DNA from: Cohnella rhizosphaerae
Lineage (GTDB): Bacteria; Bacillota; Bacilli; Paenibacillales; Paenibacillaceae
DNA length: 64,000 nucleotides
Assembly (NCBI RefSeq): GCF_029525575.1
Contig: NZ_JAPDIA010000008.1
Span: 1,612,001 to 1,676,000, forward strand
Direction: 5' to 3'
The translations under genes and the position numbers were made by a program. Positions 38,712-48,845 of the stretch are shown piece by piece (position 1 is the stretch's first letter; each line of letters starts with the position of its first letter). Under the pieces are notes generated by a model. That model had not been told where the DNA came from. It did no database searches and saw only the letters and a program-made list of their open reading frames with translations.

Positions 38712-39657
38712 TCAGCCTTTGAGCGAGCCGAGCGTCAGGCCGGAGACGAAGTAACGCTGGAAAAACGGAAAGATGCAAAGCATCGGCCCCGCGGCCAGGA
38801 TGGCCATCGCCATCCGTACGCTGTACTTCGGCAGCTGCCCGACGTCGATGCCGAGCTGCTTGACGAACTCGGTGTTGGCGGTCAAATATTCGATCGTGCT
38901 GAGCATCCGGACGAGCAGCAAGCTGCAGCGTCGCGAGATTCGGCTTGTCGATGAACAGCATCGCGTTGAACCATTCGTTCCAGTAATTGAACGCGATCGT
39001 CAGCCCCAGCGTCGTGAGCGCCGGCGTCGACAGCGGCAGCACCATCGTGAAGAAGATGCGCATCTCGCTCGACCCGTCGACTTTGGCGGATTCGATCATC
39101 TCGAACGGAATCTTCGACAGGAAGCCTTTCATGACCATGATGTGGAACGGACTGAGCAATCCGGGGATAATGACGGCGAGCAGACTGTCCTTCAGGTGCA
39201 AATATTGCGTCATCAGAATATAGAAAGGAACGAGTCCGCCGCCGAACAGCATCGTGAAAAACACGTAAAACGTGGCCTGTCGATTGAACCGATAGTCCGA
39301 ACGCGACAGCACCCAGCCCGTCATCGCCGTCAGCAGCAGACCGGCCGCGGTCCCGACGACCGTGACGAAGGTCGTGACGCCGTAGGCGCGGAGCAGGATC
39401 TTGGGCGATTGGAAGACAAGGCGATAGGCGCCGAGCGACCAGCGCTCCGGAATAAACCGGTAGCCGTGACTGAGGATCGAATCCTCGGAAGAGAAGCTGG
39501 AGACGACGACGAGCAAAAACGGCACGAAAATGCACGCGGATACAAGGATGAACAGCGTGTTGATCAGCCACCGGTAGACCGGACGGGAGTCGAGCGCCCT
39601 GGACCTCGGGACGGCGACTTCGGGCGCGGCGCCGGCGGAAGCTTGAAGCGTGGACAT
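38712..39657 (-). CDS. Sugar ABC transporter permease (LplC/YtcP-like)
   Basis: This is a 314-residue permease with six hydrophobic segments, FGGGLVPFYILM and the EAA loop EMIESAKVDGSSEMRIFFTMVLPLS. It ends with the family-typical YFVSGLTLGSLKG. One base is extra near 38922-38926 (CTT for CT), giving LATLQLLLVRMLSTIEYL after correction. It partners the LplB-like permease 15 bases upstream. Confidence 0.92.
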
Positions 39658-39672
39658 GCGGGCACCTCCCGT

Positions 39673-40587
39673 TTACCAAAGTGAATTTTCTTCGTTCAGC
39701 TTGCGGACGGCCATGTTGGCCGCCAGGACAAGCACGAGGCCGACGACCGATTGGAAAAAGCCGACTGCGGCCGACATGGAGATGTCGCCGATCGTGCGGA
39801 GCGCGCGGAAGACGTAGGTGTCGATGATGTCCGTCGTCGAATAGATGAGCCCCGTGTTGTTCGGGATGAAATAGTGCAGGCCGAAGTCGCCGCGGAACAT
39901 CCCGCCGATGGACAGAATGAGCAAGATCGTGACGAGCGGCGCAAGGAGCGGGATCGTAATTTTAAGCGCCATCTGCAGCTTGTTCGCGCCGTCGATCCTC
40001 GCCGCCTCATAGTAGCTCTGGTCGATGCCCATGATGCCCGCGTAATACAGCAGCACGTTAAAGCCGACCGCTTTCCACAAGTGCACGAGATTCAGGATGA
40101 TCGGCCAATATTGCGCCCCGAAGTACCACTCGACCGGCTGCATCCCTACGCCCTTCAGCAGCGCGTTGAGGAAGCCGTTCTGATGATCGAGGAACGCGTT
40201 CGAGATATACGAGACGAGCACCCAGGACAGAAAGTAAGGCAGAAACATGATCGTCTGGTGGATCTTGATCCAGCGCCTCGTCAGCTCGTTCAACAAAATC
40301 GCGAGGGCCAGGGAGACGATCAGGGTCAGAACGATATAACTGAAGCTGTACAAAATCGTGTTGCGGGTCACGCGCCAGGCGGTGTCGCTGGCAAAGAAAA
40401 ATTTGAGGTTGTCGAAGCCGACCCATTCGCTGCCGAAGATTCCCTTGCGCAGGTTATAATCTTTGAACGCGATGACGATGCCGACCATCGGAATGTAAGA
40501 CATGACGAGAAAAAACAGAAAGCCCGGCAAAAACAATACGCTTAACTCTCCGTTCTTCCCTCGCAGGAAAGACCCTCTTCTTTTCAT
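39673..40587 (-). CDS. Sugar ABC transporter permease (LplB-like)
   Basis: This is a 304-residue permease with six hydrophobic segments. Family marks are FLPGFLFFLVMSYIPMVGIVIAFKDYN near the start, the EAA loop YEAARIDGANKLQMALKITIPLL, and the C-terminal MAVRKLNEENSLW, which is almost invariant in LplB-type proteins. ATG 40587 follows GAGGTGACC. Frame intact. The preceding gene, 167 bases upstream, encodes the glycoside hydrolase. Confidence 0.95.
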   Translation of the reverse strand: MKRRGSFLRGKNGELSVLFLPGFLFFLVMSYIPMVGIVIAFKDYNLRKGIFGSEWVGFDNLKFFFASDTAWRVTRNTILYSFSYIVLTLIVSLALAILLNELTRRWIKIHQTIMFLPYFLSWVLVSYISNAFLDHQNGFLNALLKGVGMQPVEWYFGAQYWPIILNLVHLWKAVGFNVLLYYAGIMGIDQSYYEAARIDGANKLQMALKITIPLLAPLVTILLILSIGGMFRGDFGLHYFIPNNTGLIYSTTDIIDTYVFRALRTIGDISMSAAVGFFQSVVGLVLVLAANMAVRKLNEENSLW

Positions 40588-40754
40588 GGCTGCGGTCACC
40601 TCGGTTTGTTGTGCGAAATCGCTGCGCTGCTTGATCTGAGTATGCGAAGGCGACGGCCGTTGCGGATACTGCCGGAACTGAACATAATTGGCCGGCGGGA
40701 CTGTATAAACTGCACATTGCTTGCAAAAATGCACGTCGCGGCGGACGACAATGC

Positions 40755-43118
40755 TTAATCCGGCGCGGTCTCCGCCTCGGGCATGGCGATCGGCCAGCGC
40801 CGATGGCCGGGGCTGCAGTCGTAGTCGGCCTCGAACCCGGGGAGCCGAAGACGCAGCGTAAACGGCTTGTCGGTGCGCACGTGGAGGTGCCAGCCGTCTT
40901 CCTCTTCGACGAGCGTCAGGTCGATCGTCGCCGGGCCGAGCGGGTATCGCTTCGCGCCGACGGCTTTGCGCGGGGGCGGACTCCATGTCAGCTCGCCTGC
41001 GATCGCGTCGGGCTCGAGTCCGACGACCGTCTCGAGCAGCAGCGCGATCGGGCCGAGCGCGGACCAACTGTAGTCGGGCGCCGCGGCGCTGCCTTTGGCG
41101 AACTTACCGGCGCCGCGCAGCTCGCTGCCGTAGTTCTCCCAGAATAAGCCGGTATCCCGATAGACCGCGTGCATTGCGTTCAAATGCTTCAGGGCGGTGC
41201 GCCGGGCGAGCGCCGTCAGGCCCGCCCGCTGGAAGCCGCGAATCGCGGCGTAGTTCGTCGGCGCCCATACCGATCCGCGCCAATAGTCGCCCTCGGGGAC
41301 GTAATGCGGCGAATCGGCCGCGACGCTCGGAATCGGATGCGGCCGCCAGAAGGTCTGCGGGTCGGTCAAGTGACGCGCAAGGTCGGGCACGCGATCTTCG
41401 GGAACGGCGCCCGCGAACAGCGGCCAGAACGCGGTCACGATCTTGTCCGGATTGTGCCCGCCTTCGTCGAGCGACGCGGCGTAGATGCGCGCGTCGGGGT
41501 CCCACAGATGGCGGTTGAGCGCTTCCCGCGTCTTCTCGCGCTCCCGCGCCCACCGGGCGGCATCGTCGCCGCGGCCGATCAGCCCGGCGATCCGGCCGAG
41601 CAGCTCCGCATCGTGCGCCATCTGAGCGGTCAGGCACGGGTAGCCGCTGCCGTAGGACGGCGAGTTGTCGAGCCCGTTGGCCAGACCGGTCGTCCAGAAC
41701 GTCCCGTTCGCCTGCAGGCGGTTGCGAACGATCCACAGATGATACGCCTTGAGCGCCGGGTACACCCGCTTCAGCCGCAGGACGTCGCCGGTCAGCATCG
41801 CCAGATCCCATTCTGCCAGCGTCAGAATCGGCGGATTCGGTCCGAAGTCGGGCTCGTACAGCACCGGCTGGCGGTCCCTGACGTCCAGCTCGCGATGAAT
41901 GTAGCCCCCGTCGAACTGGGTGCCGTAGATGACGTCGAGCGACGCATGTACAGGCAGCGCCCTCGCGCCGTACTTCGCTGCGATCGCCGTGAATGCCGTA
42001 TCCCACAGGAACTGGTTGACGGGGAAGTTGGAGCCGGTGGAGATGTAGCCCCCGGGCAAGCCGCTATCCGGCGCGGGCTCGCGGACGAGCCGCAGCAGCA
42101 TGCGCCAGGCGTCGGCGTACAGCTCGCCGAGCCCCGTCCATTCGGCCGGCAGCACCGGCTCCGGCGCTGCGGCCAGCAGCGCTTGGGCCGACGGCCAATG
42201 CAGCCGTCGGTATTCGCGCTCGGGCGCCAGCCGGCCGAGCGACTCGAACACCGGCAGCGGCACGCGGATGCCTGGCGCGGACGGGGCGGCCGACGCGCCA
42301 GACAGCGTGAGCGCGTCCGTGCGGACGATCTCGAGCAGCGGCTCGGCGCGCGTCTCGCTCTCTTCCCCGCGGGCTGGCGGCAGCGGATCGACGGCGTCGG
42401 CGACCGGCACGTGCGCGATCAGGAGGTCGGTCGAAGCCTGCTTTGCAGACGCGCTTGGGTGAACAGGCTGCGCGTACTTGGTCTCGTACGGCACGGCCGA
42501 CGAACGCAGCGCGATCTGCATCGGGGGGCTGCTCGGCCGTCGAGCGTACGTCCGTGCCCGGCGGCTCGAACGGGTCCGATAGCCGCTTCGCCTCGACGCG
42601 CTGATACACGATGCCTCCTTCCTGGTGCTGGACCGGATCGAAACGGAGGTGGACCGGCGGTATGCCTGCAATGCCGGGGTGGACGGTTCCGCTTAGGCGA
42701 ATGATGTCCGGCCGCGCGGCTTGCACCGCGTCGAGCACCTTCTGCCGGTTGCGCGACGGGCAATTGGCCGCGGCGTAAGGCGCGAACGAAGGACGTTCGC
42801 CCGTGAACGCGCGGAGGACGGCTTCGCCCTTTCGGCACGGGAGGACGAACGCGCCGCGGATCTCCCGCTGGAACGAGCGCCAGTACAGCGGCTCGTCGAC
42901 GACAAGCGTGCCTTCAAGCCACAGCCGAAGCGGCCTGGGCGACCGCCACTGGAGAAGGAGGACGCCGGCTTCGGGCAGGTGAACGATTCCTTCGTACGTA
43001 CGCGGCTCTCCTTCGCAGGGCAGCAGCCATTCTTCTTTTCCCGCTTGACCGGGCGGTCTTCGCCGGACGCATCGTCCGCGGGACGCCATCTACGGACAGC
43101 GATTGGAGCGTTTGGCAT
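40755..43118 (-). CDS. GH63/MGH1-like (alpha/alpha)6-barrel glycoside hydrolase (frame broken twice)
   Basis: About 785 residues. The N-terminal half is beta-rich and of unclear type. The C-terminal barrel has FLWDTAFTAIAAKYGAR, NGLDNSPSYGSG and GDYWRGSVWAPTNYAAIRGFQRAGL, which match the trehalase/mannosylglycerate hydrolase/GH63 group; general acid and base would be the Asp of WDTAF or NGLDNSP and a Glu in FWENYG. ATG 43118 follows GGAGGTG. Frame breaks at about 43030-43040 and in the G6 run 42524-42529. It is the first gene of the transporter operon. Substrate not known; alpha-linked oligosaccharides are likely. Confidence 0.78.
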
Positions 43119-43390
43119 GGTGCACCTCCGGATTGCTTAAAAATGTATGGCGCCGATAATCTTTGCTTGCGTTCGTTCGCCCGCCTCGCGCTTGCGGCAG
43201 CTGACGTCTTGGGGCCAGTATGCGGCGCGGCGGGCCCGGGAGCTACTGTATGAAGTGAACGTCGATACCCGTATCGGAGGCAGCCGACTATACGTTTTGT
43301 ACATGACTGCCGAAAAGGAAATCGGAGGGTCGGACACTTGACTTGGTTCGATGCAGAACCGTGCCGAGGAATGCGGCTGCGTCGAAAGGC

Positions 43391-44036
43391 TGTTTGTTTC
43401 TATCCGGGACTTTGGCGATGATCGAGGCTTCGGCGCGTGGCTGTTTGTTTCTATCCGGGAGTTTCGCGATGATCGCGGCTTCGGCATGTGGCTGTTTGTT
43501 TCTATCCCGGACTTTCGCGTTGATCGCGGCTTCGGCGCGTGGCCGTTTGTTTCTAACCGGGACTTTCGAGATGATCGAGGCTTCGGCATGTGGCTGTTTG
43601 TTTCTATCCGGGACTTTCGCGATGATCGCGGCTTCGGCATGTGGCTGTTTGTTTCTATCCGGGACTTTCGCGTTGATCGCGGCTTCGGCGCGTGGCTGTT
43701 TGTTTCTATCCGGGACTTTCGCGTTGATCGCGGCTTCGGCGCGTGGCTGTTTGTTTCTATCCCGGACTTTCGCGTTGATCGCGGCTTCGGCGCGTGGCCG
43801 TTTGTTTCTAACCGGGACTTTCGAGATGATCGAGGCTTCGGCATGTGGCTGTTTGTTTCTATCCGGGACTTTCGCGATGATCGCGGCTTCGGCATGTGGC
43901 TGTTTGTTTCTATCCGGGACTTTCGCGTTGATCGCGGCTTCGGCGCGTGGCTGTTTGTTTCTATCCGGGACTTTCGCGTTGATCGCGGCTTCGGCATGTG
44001 GCTGTTTGCTTCTATCCGGGGCTATCTCCCATTGTG
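43391..44036. repeat. Thirteen tandem copies of a 51-bp unit
   Basis: TGTTTGTTTCTA (or CGTTTGTTTCTA) starts at 43391 and then every 51 bases up to 44003. Each unit contains CGCG(A/T)TGATCGCG, a short inverted repeat. Units 3-7 and 8-12 carry the same series of variants, so a 255-bp block was duplicated. As 51 is 17 codons, three frames stay open on the two strands (for example a 17-residue repeat beginning LFVSIRDF). Unit differences are mostly non-synonymous in every frame and no RBS precedes, so I take it as non-coding. Confidence 0.95.
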
Positions 44037-44083
44037 CAGAACGACAGGCGGCGTTTGTTTCCGGTCAGCATCTTTTGGAAAGT

Positions 44084-44110
44084 AAAAAAGGAGGCCTCGC
44101 GGCCCCCTTT
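44084..44110 (-). terminator. Rho-independent terminator of the beta-helix protein gene
   Basis: AAAGGAGGCC pairs with GGCCCCCTTT (one mismatch) around the loop TCGC. On the minus strand it continues into a T run at 44084-44089. Confidence 0.8.
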
Positions 44111-44139
44111 GACGCACGTGCTTGAATCGCTAATCCATC

Positions 44140-46410
44140 CTACAGCCGCGTCAGCTTGTCGAAGTCCGGCGCGTACGATCCTGCGTTATGGTAGAACTTG
44201 ATCGTGTTGCTGCCCGCGTTCAGACTCACCGTCACGTCGACGTAGCCGACCGTCGTCCAGCTGCCCGTCGGTGCGAAGGTCACGGTGACCGCCGTGCCTC
44301 CGTTTACGCTCATCAGCCCCGTTCTTGCCGAGGCATCCCCGTTTTTGTAATACACCCTGGCCGTATAGCTGCCCGCCGAAGACGCGGCCACGCCGTTGAA
44401 CTGGAGCGTGCCGTCGTTGTTGCCGATGTTGTTCACCGAATAGCCGCCCGAGCACGTCGAGCAGGTCGCCCTCCAGGCGCCGCCGGTCAGCGTATTGGCG
44501 GTCGCTTCGGACTCGTAGACGCTACCGCCCGAGGAGGCGGCGTTGGTGGTCACGGACAGCGCTGCGCTTGCCGCCGATTCGTTGCCGGCCGCATCCTTCG
44601 CCTTGACCGTGAACGTATACGCGGTAGACGCGGCGAGACCGGTCACCGTGTGGCTCGTGCCCGTGATCAGGGACGAATTGACCTTCGTCGTGCCGCGATA
44701 GACGTCATAGCCGGCCACGCCGACATTGTCCGTCGATGCCGTCCAGGTCAGGCTGACCGTCGTGTCCGTCTTGGATGGCGAAGCGAGTCCCGTTGGCGCG
44801 GTCGGCGCCGTCGTATCCGTGCCGCCGCCGGTCCCGGTCCATTCGTACCGGCCGATATCGGGCGCGGCGCCGCTGTAGGGCAGTCCGACGTTCGTGCCGG
44901 CGTTGACGACGAGACTCGACGACGACGAAGGACGGAAGTACGGATCAGGCTTCGCCCCGGATTTGTTCAGCCCCGGATTTCCCGTCAAATTGTTCGTCGT
45001 TACCAGGTTGGACGGCGCCGCGCCGAACGGACGCAATACGGCCGGCACGTTGTTCAGCACATTGTAGGTCATCGTCGTATTGGACAAATAATTCGTGTCC
45101 GACGCCGTCAGAATGAGCGCGTAGGACATGTCTTCGACGATATTGTTCTGGAACTTCGTGTTCGTGATTGGCGAATTGCCGACGATCTTGTACCAGACGG
45201 CCTGCTCGAAATTGTTGAAGTAGTTGTTGTAGATTTTGTTGTTGTCATAGGCATAGCCGACGTTAAGATTTTCGAAAAAGATGCCGGAATTGTAGGCGTC
45301 TGCGGGCAGTACGCGATTATAAAACACGTTGTTATAGATCTCGTTGTTGCTAACGTACTTCTCCTGCCACATGCCGACGCCCCACCGGAACTGCTCGAGG
45401 TAGTTGTTGTACACCTTGGCGTTGCCCGCCGCCAGCTCGATGCCCGCCACCGGCGTATCGTCGCGCGTGTTGATCACGGTGTTGTCGCGGAAGGTCAACG
45501 TCGTCCCCGTACCCAGGAACCGGTTGACCAGCGACACCCAGTTGTTGAGCGTATTGTTGTAAATCTCGCTGCCGTCGTAAATGTTCCAAAATTCGAGAGA
45601 CGCGTCCGCTCCCCATTTCGTATCGTAGCTGTTCGTATTGATCGTGTTGTCGTATACCTTGAGCCCCTTGAACCAGCCATTGCTCTCGAACTTGATGCCG
45701 AAGCCGGCGGTTTCGTTGATCGTGTTGTGATGAAGGAGCGCGCCGTCGACGCCGCCGATCAGGATGGCGCCGGACGTCCAGTTGGCCAGATCCTGAGCCA
45801 CATTCGTCAGCACGCAATTGTAAACTTGGATGCCCGTCAAATAGAAGGACGGCGGCACCGTGTCCGTCGGGCTCCAGCTGGCGATGATCCGCATCGCCGT
45901 ATGCTTGGTGTTTTGCACGTTCACGTCGTGGATGACGACGTTGTCGCGTCCCTCGACGTGGAAGCCCGCCTCAAGCGCCTTCGACTGGCCGTCGATCTTG
46001 AATCCGCTCAGCGTCTGATTGCCGTTCGCGTGCGACGACGAGATCAGCAGGAACAGCTCGTTGCGTCCGCTGGCGGCCGGAAGCGAACCGGCGGATACCG
46101 TCGTCTGCGAGACGCCGGCTCCCGTGACGTTTACGCCAACCGGCAGTTGGATCGGCTGCGTCTCCGTGAACGTTCCCGCCGACAGCACGATCGTGTTGCC
46201 CGCGCCGGCCGGCACATGCGCCGCCGCATAGGCGATCGTCTTCCAAGGGCTCGCCGACGTCCCCGTACCGGTCGCGTCGCTCCCCGACGGACTGACGTAG
46301 TAGTTCGTCGCCGCGTGCGAACGCTGAACGTACGAGACCATGCCCATGCCGACAATAAATACCGCGACCAACAGCCATACTAAGCTTCTTGACGCTGCGC
46401 TCTTGCTCAT
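44140..46410 (-). CDS. Secreted right-handed beta-helix protein with FN3 and CBM domains
   Basis: The 756-residue protein starts with a Sec signal (basic start, hydrophobic 10-27, cleavage after SHA at about 34). Residues 36-510 form a parallel beta-helix with many N-N-x-I/V turns (KVYDNTINTNS, EIYNNTLNN, KIYNNYFNN), as in pectate-lyase-like and Pel9A/chondroitinase-B proteins. An FN3 domain follows (about 540-635), then a C-terminal CBM6/35-like module (642-756). It is likely a polysaccharide lyase acting outside the cell. RBS AGAGGAGG before ATG 46410. Intact over 2.27 kb. Confidence 0.88.
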   Translation of the reverse strand: MSKSAASRSLVWLLVAVFIVGMGMVSYVQRSHAATNYYVSPSGSDATGTGTSASPWKTIAYAAAHVPAGAGNTIVLSAGTFTETQPIQLPVGVNVTGAGVSQTTVSAGSLPAASGRNELFLLISSSHANGNQTLSGFKIDGQSKALEAGFHVEGRDNVVIHDVNVQNTKHTAMRIIASWSPTDTVPPSFYLTGIQVYNCVLTNVAQDLANWTSGAILIGGVDGALLHHNTINETAGFGIKFESNGWFKGLKVYDNTINTNSYDTKWGADASLEFWNIYDGSEIYNNTLNNWVSLVNRFLGTGTTLTFRDNTVINTRDDTPVAGIELAAGNAKVYNNYLEQFRWGVGMWQEKYVSNNEIYNNVFYNRVLPADAYNSGIFFENLNVGYAYDNNKIYNNYFNNFEQAVWYKIVGNSPITNTKFQNNIVEDMSYALILTASDTNYLSNTTMTYNVLNNVPAVLRPFGAAPSNLVTTNNLTGNPGLNKSGAKPDPYFRPSSSSSLVVNAGTNVGLPYSGAAPDIGRYEWTGTGGGTDTTAPTAPTGLASPSKTDTTVSLTWTASTDNVGVAGYDVYRGTTKVNSSLITGTSHTVTGLAASTAYTFTVKAKDAAGNESAASAALSVTTNAASSGGSVYESEATANTLTGGAWRATCSTCSGGYSVNNIGNNDGTLQFNGVAASSAGSYTARVYYKNGDASARTGLMSVNGGTAVTVTFAPTGSWTTVGYVDVTVSLNAGSNTIKFYHNAGSYAPDFDKLTRL

Positions 46411-46949
46411 TACTTGAATCCTCCTCTGCGGTTCGAATGGTGGTGCGCCCCCATTGTTCCACGCAGAGCCTTACCCGCGATACGATATATTTTGAACATT
46501 CGTGTCTTTCGCGATATTTTCGACTATACAATACTGTAATCGCTTGCAAACGCAAGCCGATTCCTAATATTTAACATGCCATGTGATAGGATATAGCTAA
46601 AAATTGAGGATGTGAACGTGCGAATGGCTATGTTCAATCCGCGTAAATGCGAAAGGGGGCCATGCCGATGATGGATGCTGCGGAGACTCGGTGGGATCGC
46701 GGGAAGCAGGAGGTCGTCGAGACGCTGACGCTGTTCTCGACCGCGGACAGGAACGGCAGGATGACGACGCTCCTGCCTGGACGCCGCGTCGGACGCGCGG
46801 CTCGCGCATGCGCGTGCTGGCAATTAAAGCCTTGATCCGCACGGTTCATAGGCGTTAAACGCAAGAAATCGTCCTCGTTTCGCGATTCGAATCCATGCTT
46901 TGCCGATCATCCTCTAAGCTGTCGGTCCGTCCCGCCATCCATCCGCTTT
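46411..46949. other. Intergenic region without a supported gene
   Basis: It contains the leader of the beta-helix gene and about 400 bases with only short open frames. One (ATG 46671, 55 codons, GGGGG upstream) has no family resemblance and I do not call it. Confidence 0.55.
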
Positions 46950-47705
46950 TCATAAAAAAACGATCTTCATCTTGTCGTTAATAACCTTGCTTCCCTCGGT
47001 TAATCTGTACCCCAGTTTTTCGTACAGGTAGCAAAGGCCCGCCTCCTGCCGGATGGTAGCCAGCGCCCACTTCGCTGCATCCGCGTATTGTCGCTCGATC
47101 AACGCGAATACGATTTGCGCGATCCCCCGACCTTGATACTCGGGCATTAGAAAGATCGGACTAACACGGTACGTTTTATTTTGTTCGTTAACGATCCGAA
47201 TCGCCCCGACCGGTAGCGTGGAGAGTACGATCAGGTAGTATTCGGTAAAAGGTTGATTAAGCCGTTCGACGATTCGCGCTACCGTTTCGTTGGCCGGATT
47301 CGTATCGAAGTCCTCGTATTTACGCAGCAAAGGCGTAAAAGCGCTTACTTGCATTTCATGAATGAGGGGCGCATCCTGAATGTCCGCTCGTACCAGCCCT
47401 ACACGAAACGGATCTTGACCGTCGTCGCTGCGACCGAACGATACGATATGCGGCAGCTTCGTATCTTTAAGCCTTTCGTGCGCTTCCGCAATATCCGGTC
47501 GAGCGTTCTTCGTGAGGATCCAGCCGCTTATTACGTTTTTAATGATCTCGACTTCGTCATGGCTTCTCTTCGATAAATCGGCTTCGGTCACCGCGATCGG
47601 TTCCCCGAAATGCAGCGATAGCGCGGACGTGATTTGAAGCTGCTCCGCTTCCGTGAGCGCCTTGAATGGCGCGAAGAGGCTTCTGTCGTTCGGTTCCAAA
47701 GTCAA
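46950..47705 (-). CDS. GNAT family N-acetyltransferase with N-terminal extension
   Basis: 251 residues. The C-terminal part (about 105-251) is a GNAT domain: VGLVRADIQDAPLIHEMQ, then SPIFLMPEYQGRGIAQIVFALIE with the acetyl-CoA loop QGRGIA, and a C-terminal LYEKLGYR. The N-terminal 100 residues are soluble, mixed alpha/beta, and not assigned (PFKALTEAEQLQITSALS...). The GC content of the gene is slightly lower than that of its neighbours. Stands alone. Substrate unknown. Confidence 0.82.
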   Translation of the reverse strand: MTLEPNDRSLFAPFKALTEAEQLQITSALSLHFGEPIAVTEADLSKRSHDEVEIIKNVISGWILTKNARPDIAEAHERLKDTKLPHIVSFGRSDDGQDPFRVGLVRADIQDAPLIHEMQVSAFTPLLRKYEDFDTNPANETVARIVERLNQPFTEYYLIVLSTLPVGAIRIVNEQNKTYRVSPIFLMPEYQGRGIAQIVFALIERQYADAAKWALATIRQEAGLCYLYEKLGYRLTEGSKVINDKMKIVFL

Positions 47706-47810
47706 CCCCCCTTTTTTTTCAGCGTCTCCATCTTATTCCATCCGGCGCCTCCCTTATCCTGCTTCCGTGTATAATAAGCGATAGGAACTTCATCCAAAGG
47801 CGGTTAGGCT

Positions 47811-48767
47811 TTGACACTTTCTCCGAATTCCATCCAATACCTTTACACTTGCGCGGCGCATGAAGACGAGCGTTCGCTGTGCCGTCTGGAGCTGCGCGCT
47901 TTGTTCGGCATCGACCCGGAATGGCCGGTTTTTAAAAGCAGCGTCGCCATCGACCCCAGCCGAAGTCCGTTTATCCGGGAACGCATTGAAGTATGGTACG
48001 AGGGCGACTGCGTCGACGATATCTCGGTTCAAGCGGCGAATATGCCCGCGCTTCATTCGTCGTTTAAGGTGCTGTTCGTGAAGACGAACGATCTGACGGC
48101 TGCCGAAAAAATAAATTACGAAGGTAAACGCGGGATCGAGCGTCAAATCGGACTTCGAATCAAGGGTAAAGCGGATATGCGTCATCCGGACCATCTTTTT
48201 TGGGGTGGTGACGCTGGGCGGACGCTGGTATTTCGGAGCTTATGTTAAAAATCGCGCCGAATGGCTGAAGCATATGGACAAGCCGCGCCAATACTCGATG
48301 GCGCTGCCCGCGCGAGTCGCAAGAGCGGTCGCGAATATCGCGGTTCCGCGCCCTGAAGGCATCGCGGCCATCGATCCATGCTGCGGCATCGGAACCGTCC
48401 TCGTCGAGGCGCTGTCGATGGGCATCGACATCGTCGGCCGCGAGATCAATCCGCAGCTGGCGGCCGGCGCGCGCGAAAACCTCGCCTTTTTTCGGTCTGC
48501 AAGGCGAGGTCTTCCTCGGTCCGATCGCCGATGCGCGCGCAGGCTACGATGCGGCCATCGTGGATTTGCCGTACAATCACGTTTCGAGGATTACCTCCGG
48601 GGGAGCAGCTCTCTATTCTCCGGCACGCCCGCCGGATTGCGGCTCGCGTCGCGGTCGTGTCCATCGAACCGATCGACGGCATGCTGGAGGCTGCCGGGTT
48701 CGCCATAGCGGATCGCGGCCTCGTCAAAAAGGGGGCCTTTCGCCGGTACGTGATGCTATGTCATTGA
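47811..48767 (+). CDS. TRM11-like RNA/DNA methyltransferase (frame broken 3 times)
   Basis: About 318 residues. An N-terminal THUMP-like region (YLYTCAAHEDERSLCRLELRALFG...) precedes a Rossmann methyltransferase with motif I IDPCCGIGTVLVEAL and the catalytic motif DLPYNH, the NPPY-type seen in amino-methyltransferases on RNA guanine or adenine. Extra bases lie at about 48195-48200 (T6), 48486-48491 (T6) and 48599-48603 (G5). The start is TTG 47811 with AAAGGCGG upstream. Similar Firmicute proteins are annotated as TRM11-family; the target RNA is unknown. Confidence 0.78.
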
Positions 48768-48797
48768 AAAAATCCGCATGCCGTTAAGCATGCGGAT
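48766..48797 (-). terminator. Rho-independent terminator of the sugar operon
   Basis: ATCCGCATGC (48772-48781) pairs perfectly with GCATGCGGAT (48788-48797). On the minus strand it is followed by T6. It ends the operon that begins at 52819. Confidence 0.9.
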
Positions 48798-48845
48798 CTC
48801 GCGGATCTCATCAAGGATCAATAGACAGATACGATGGCGAAGCGA

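Noticed and set aside
43137..43997. 286-codon minus-strand frame with Lys/Arg/Ser-rich repeats (MPKPRS...)
   Set aside because: Same repeat effect; it starts inside the array with no RBS and runs into ordinary intergenic DNA.
43351..44085. Long plus-strand open frame made of 17-residue repeats beginning LFVSIRDF
   Set aside because: It only exists because the 51-bp unit is a multiple of three. No RBS, three frames open at once, and differences between units are not synonymous.
46647..46835. Short open frame with a G-rich sequence before its ATG
   Set aside because: 55-62 codons, no recognisable domain, Arg/Ala-rich composition typical of a chance frame in high-GC DNA.
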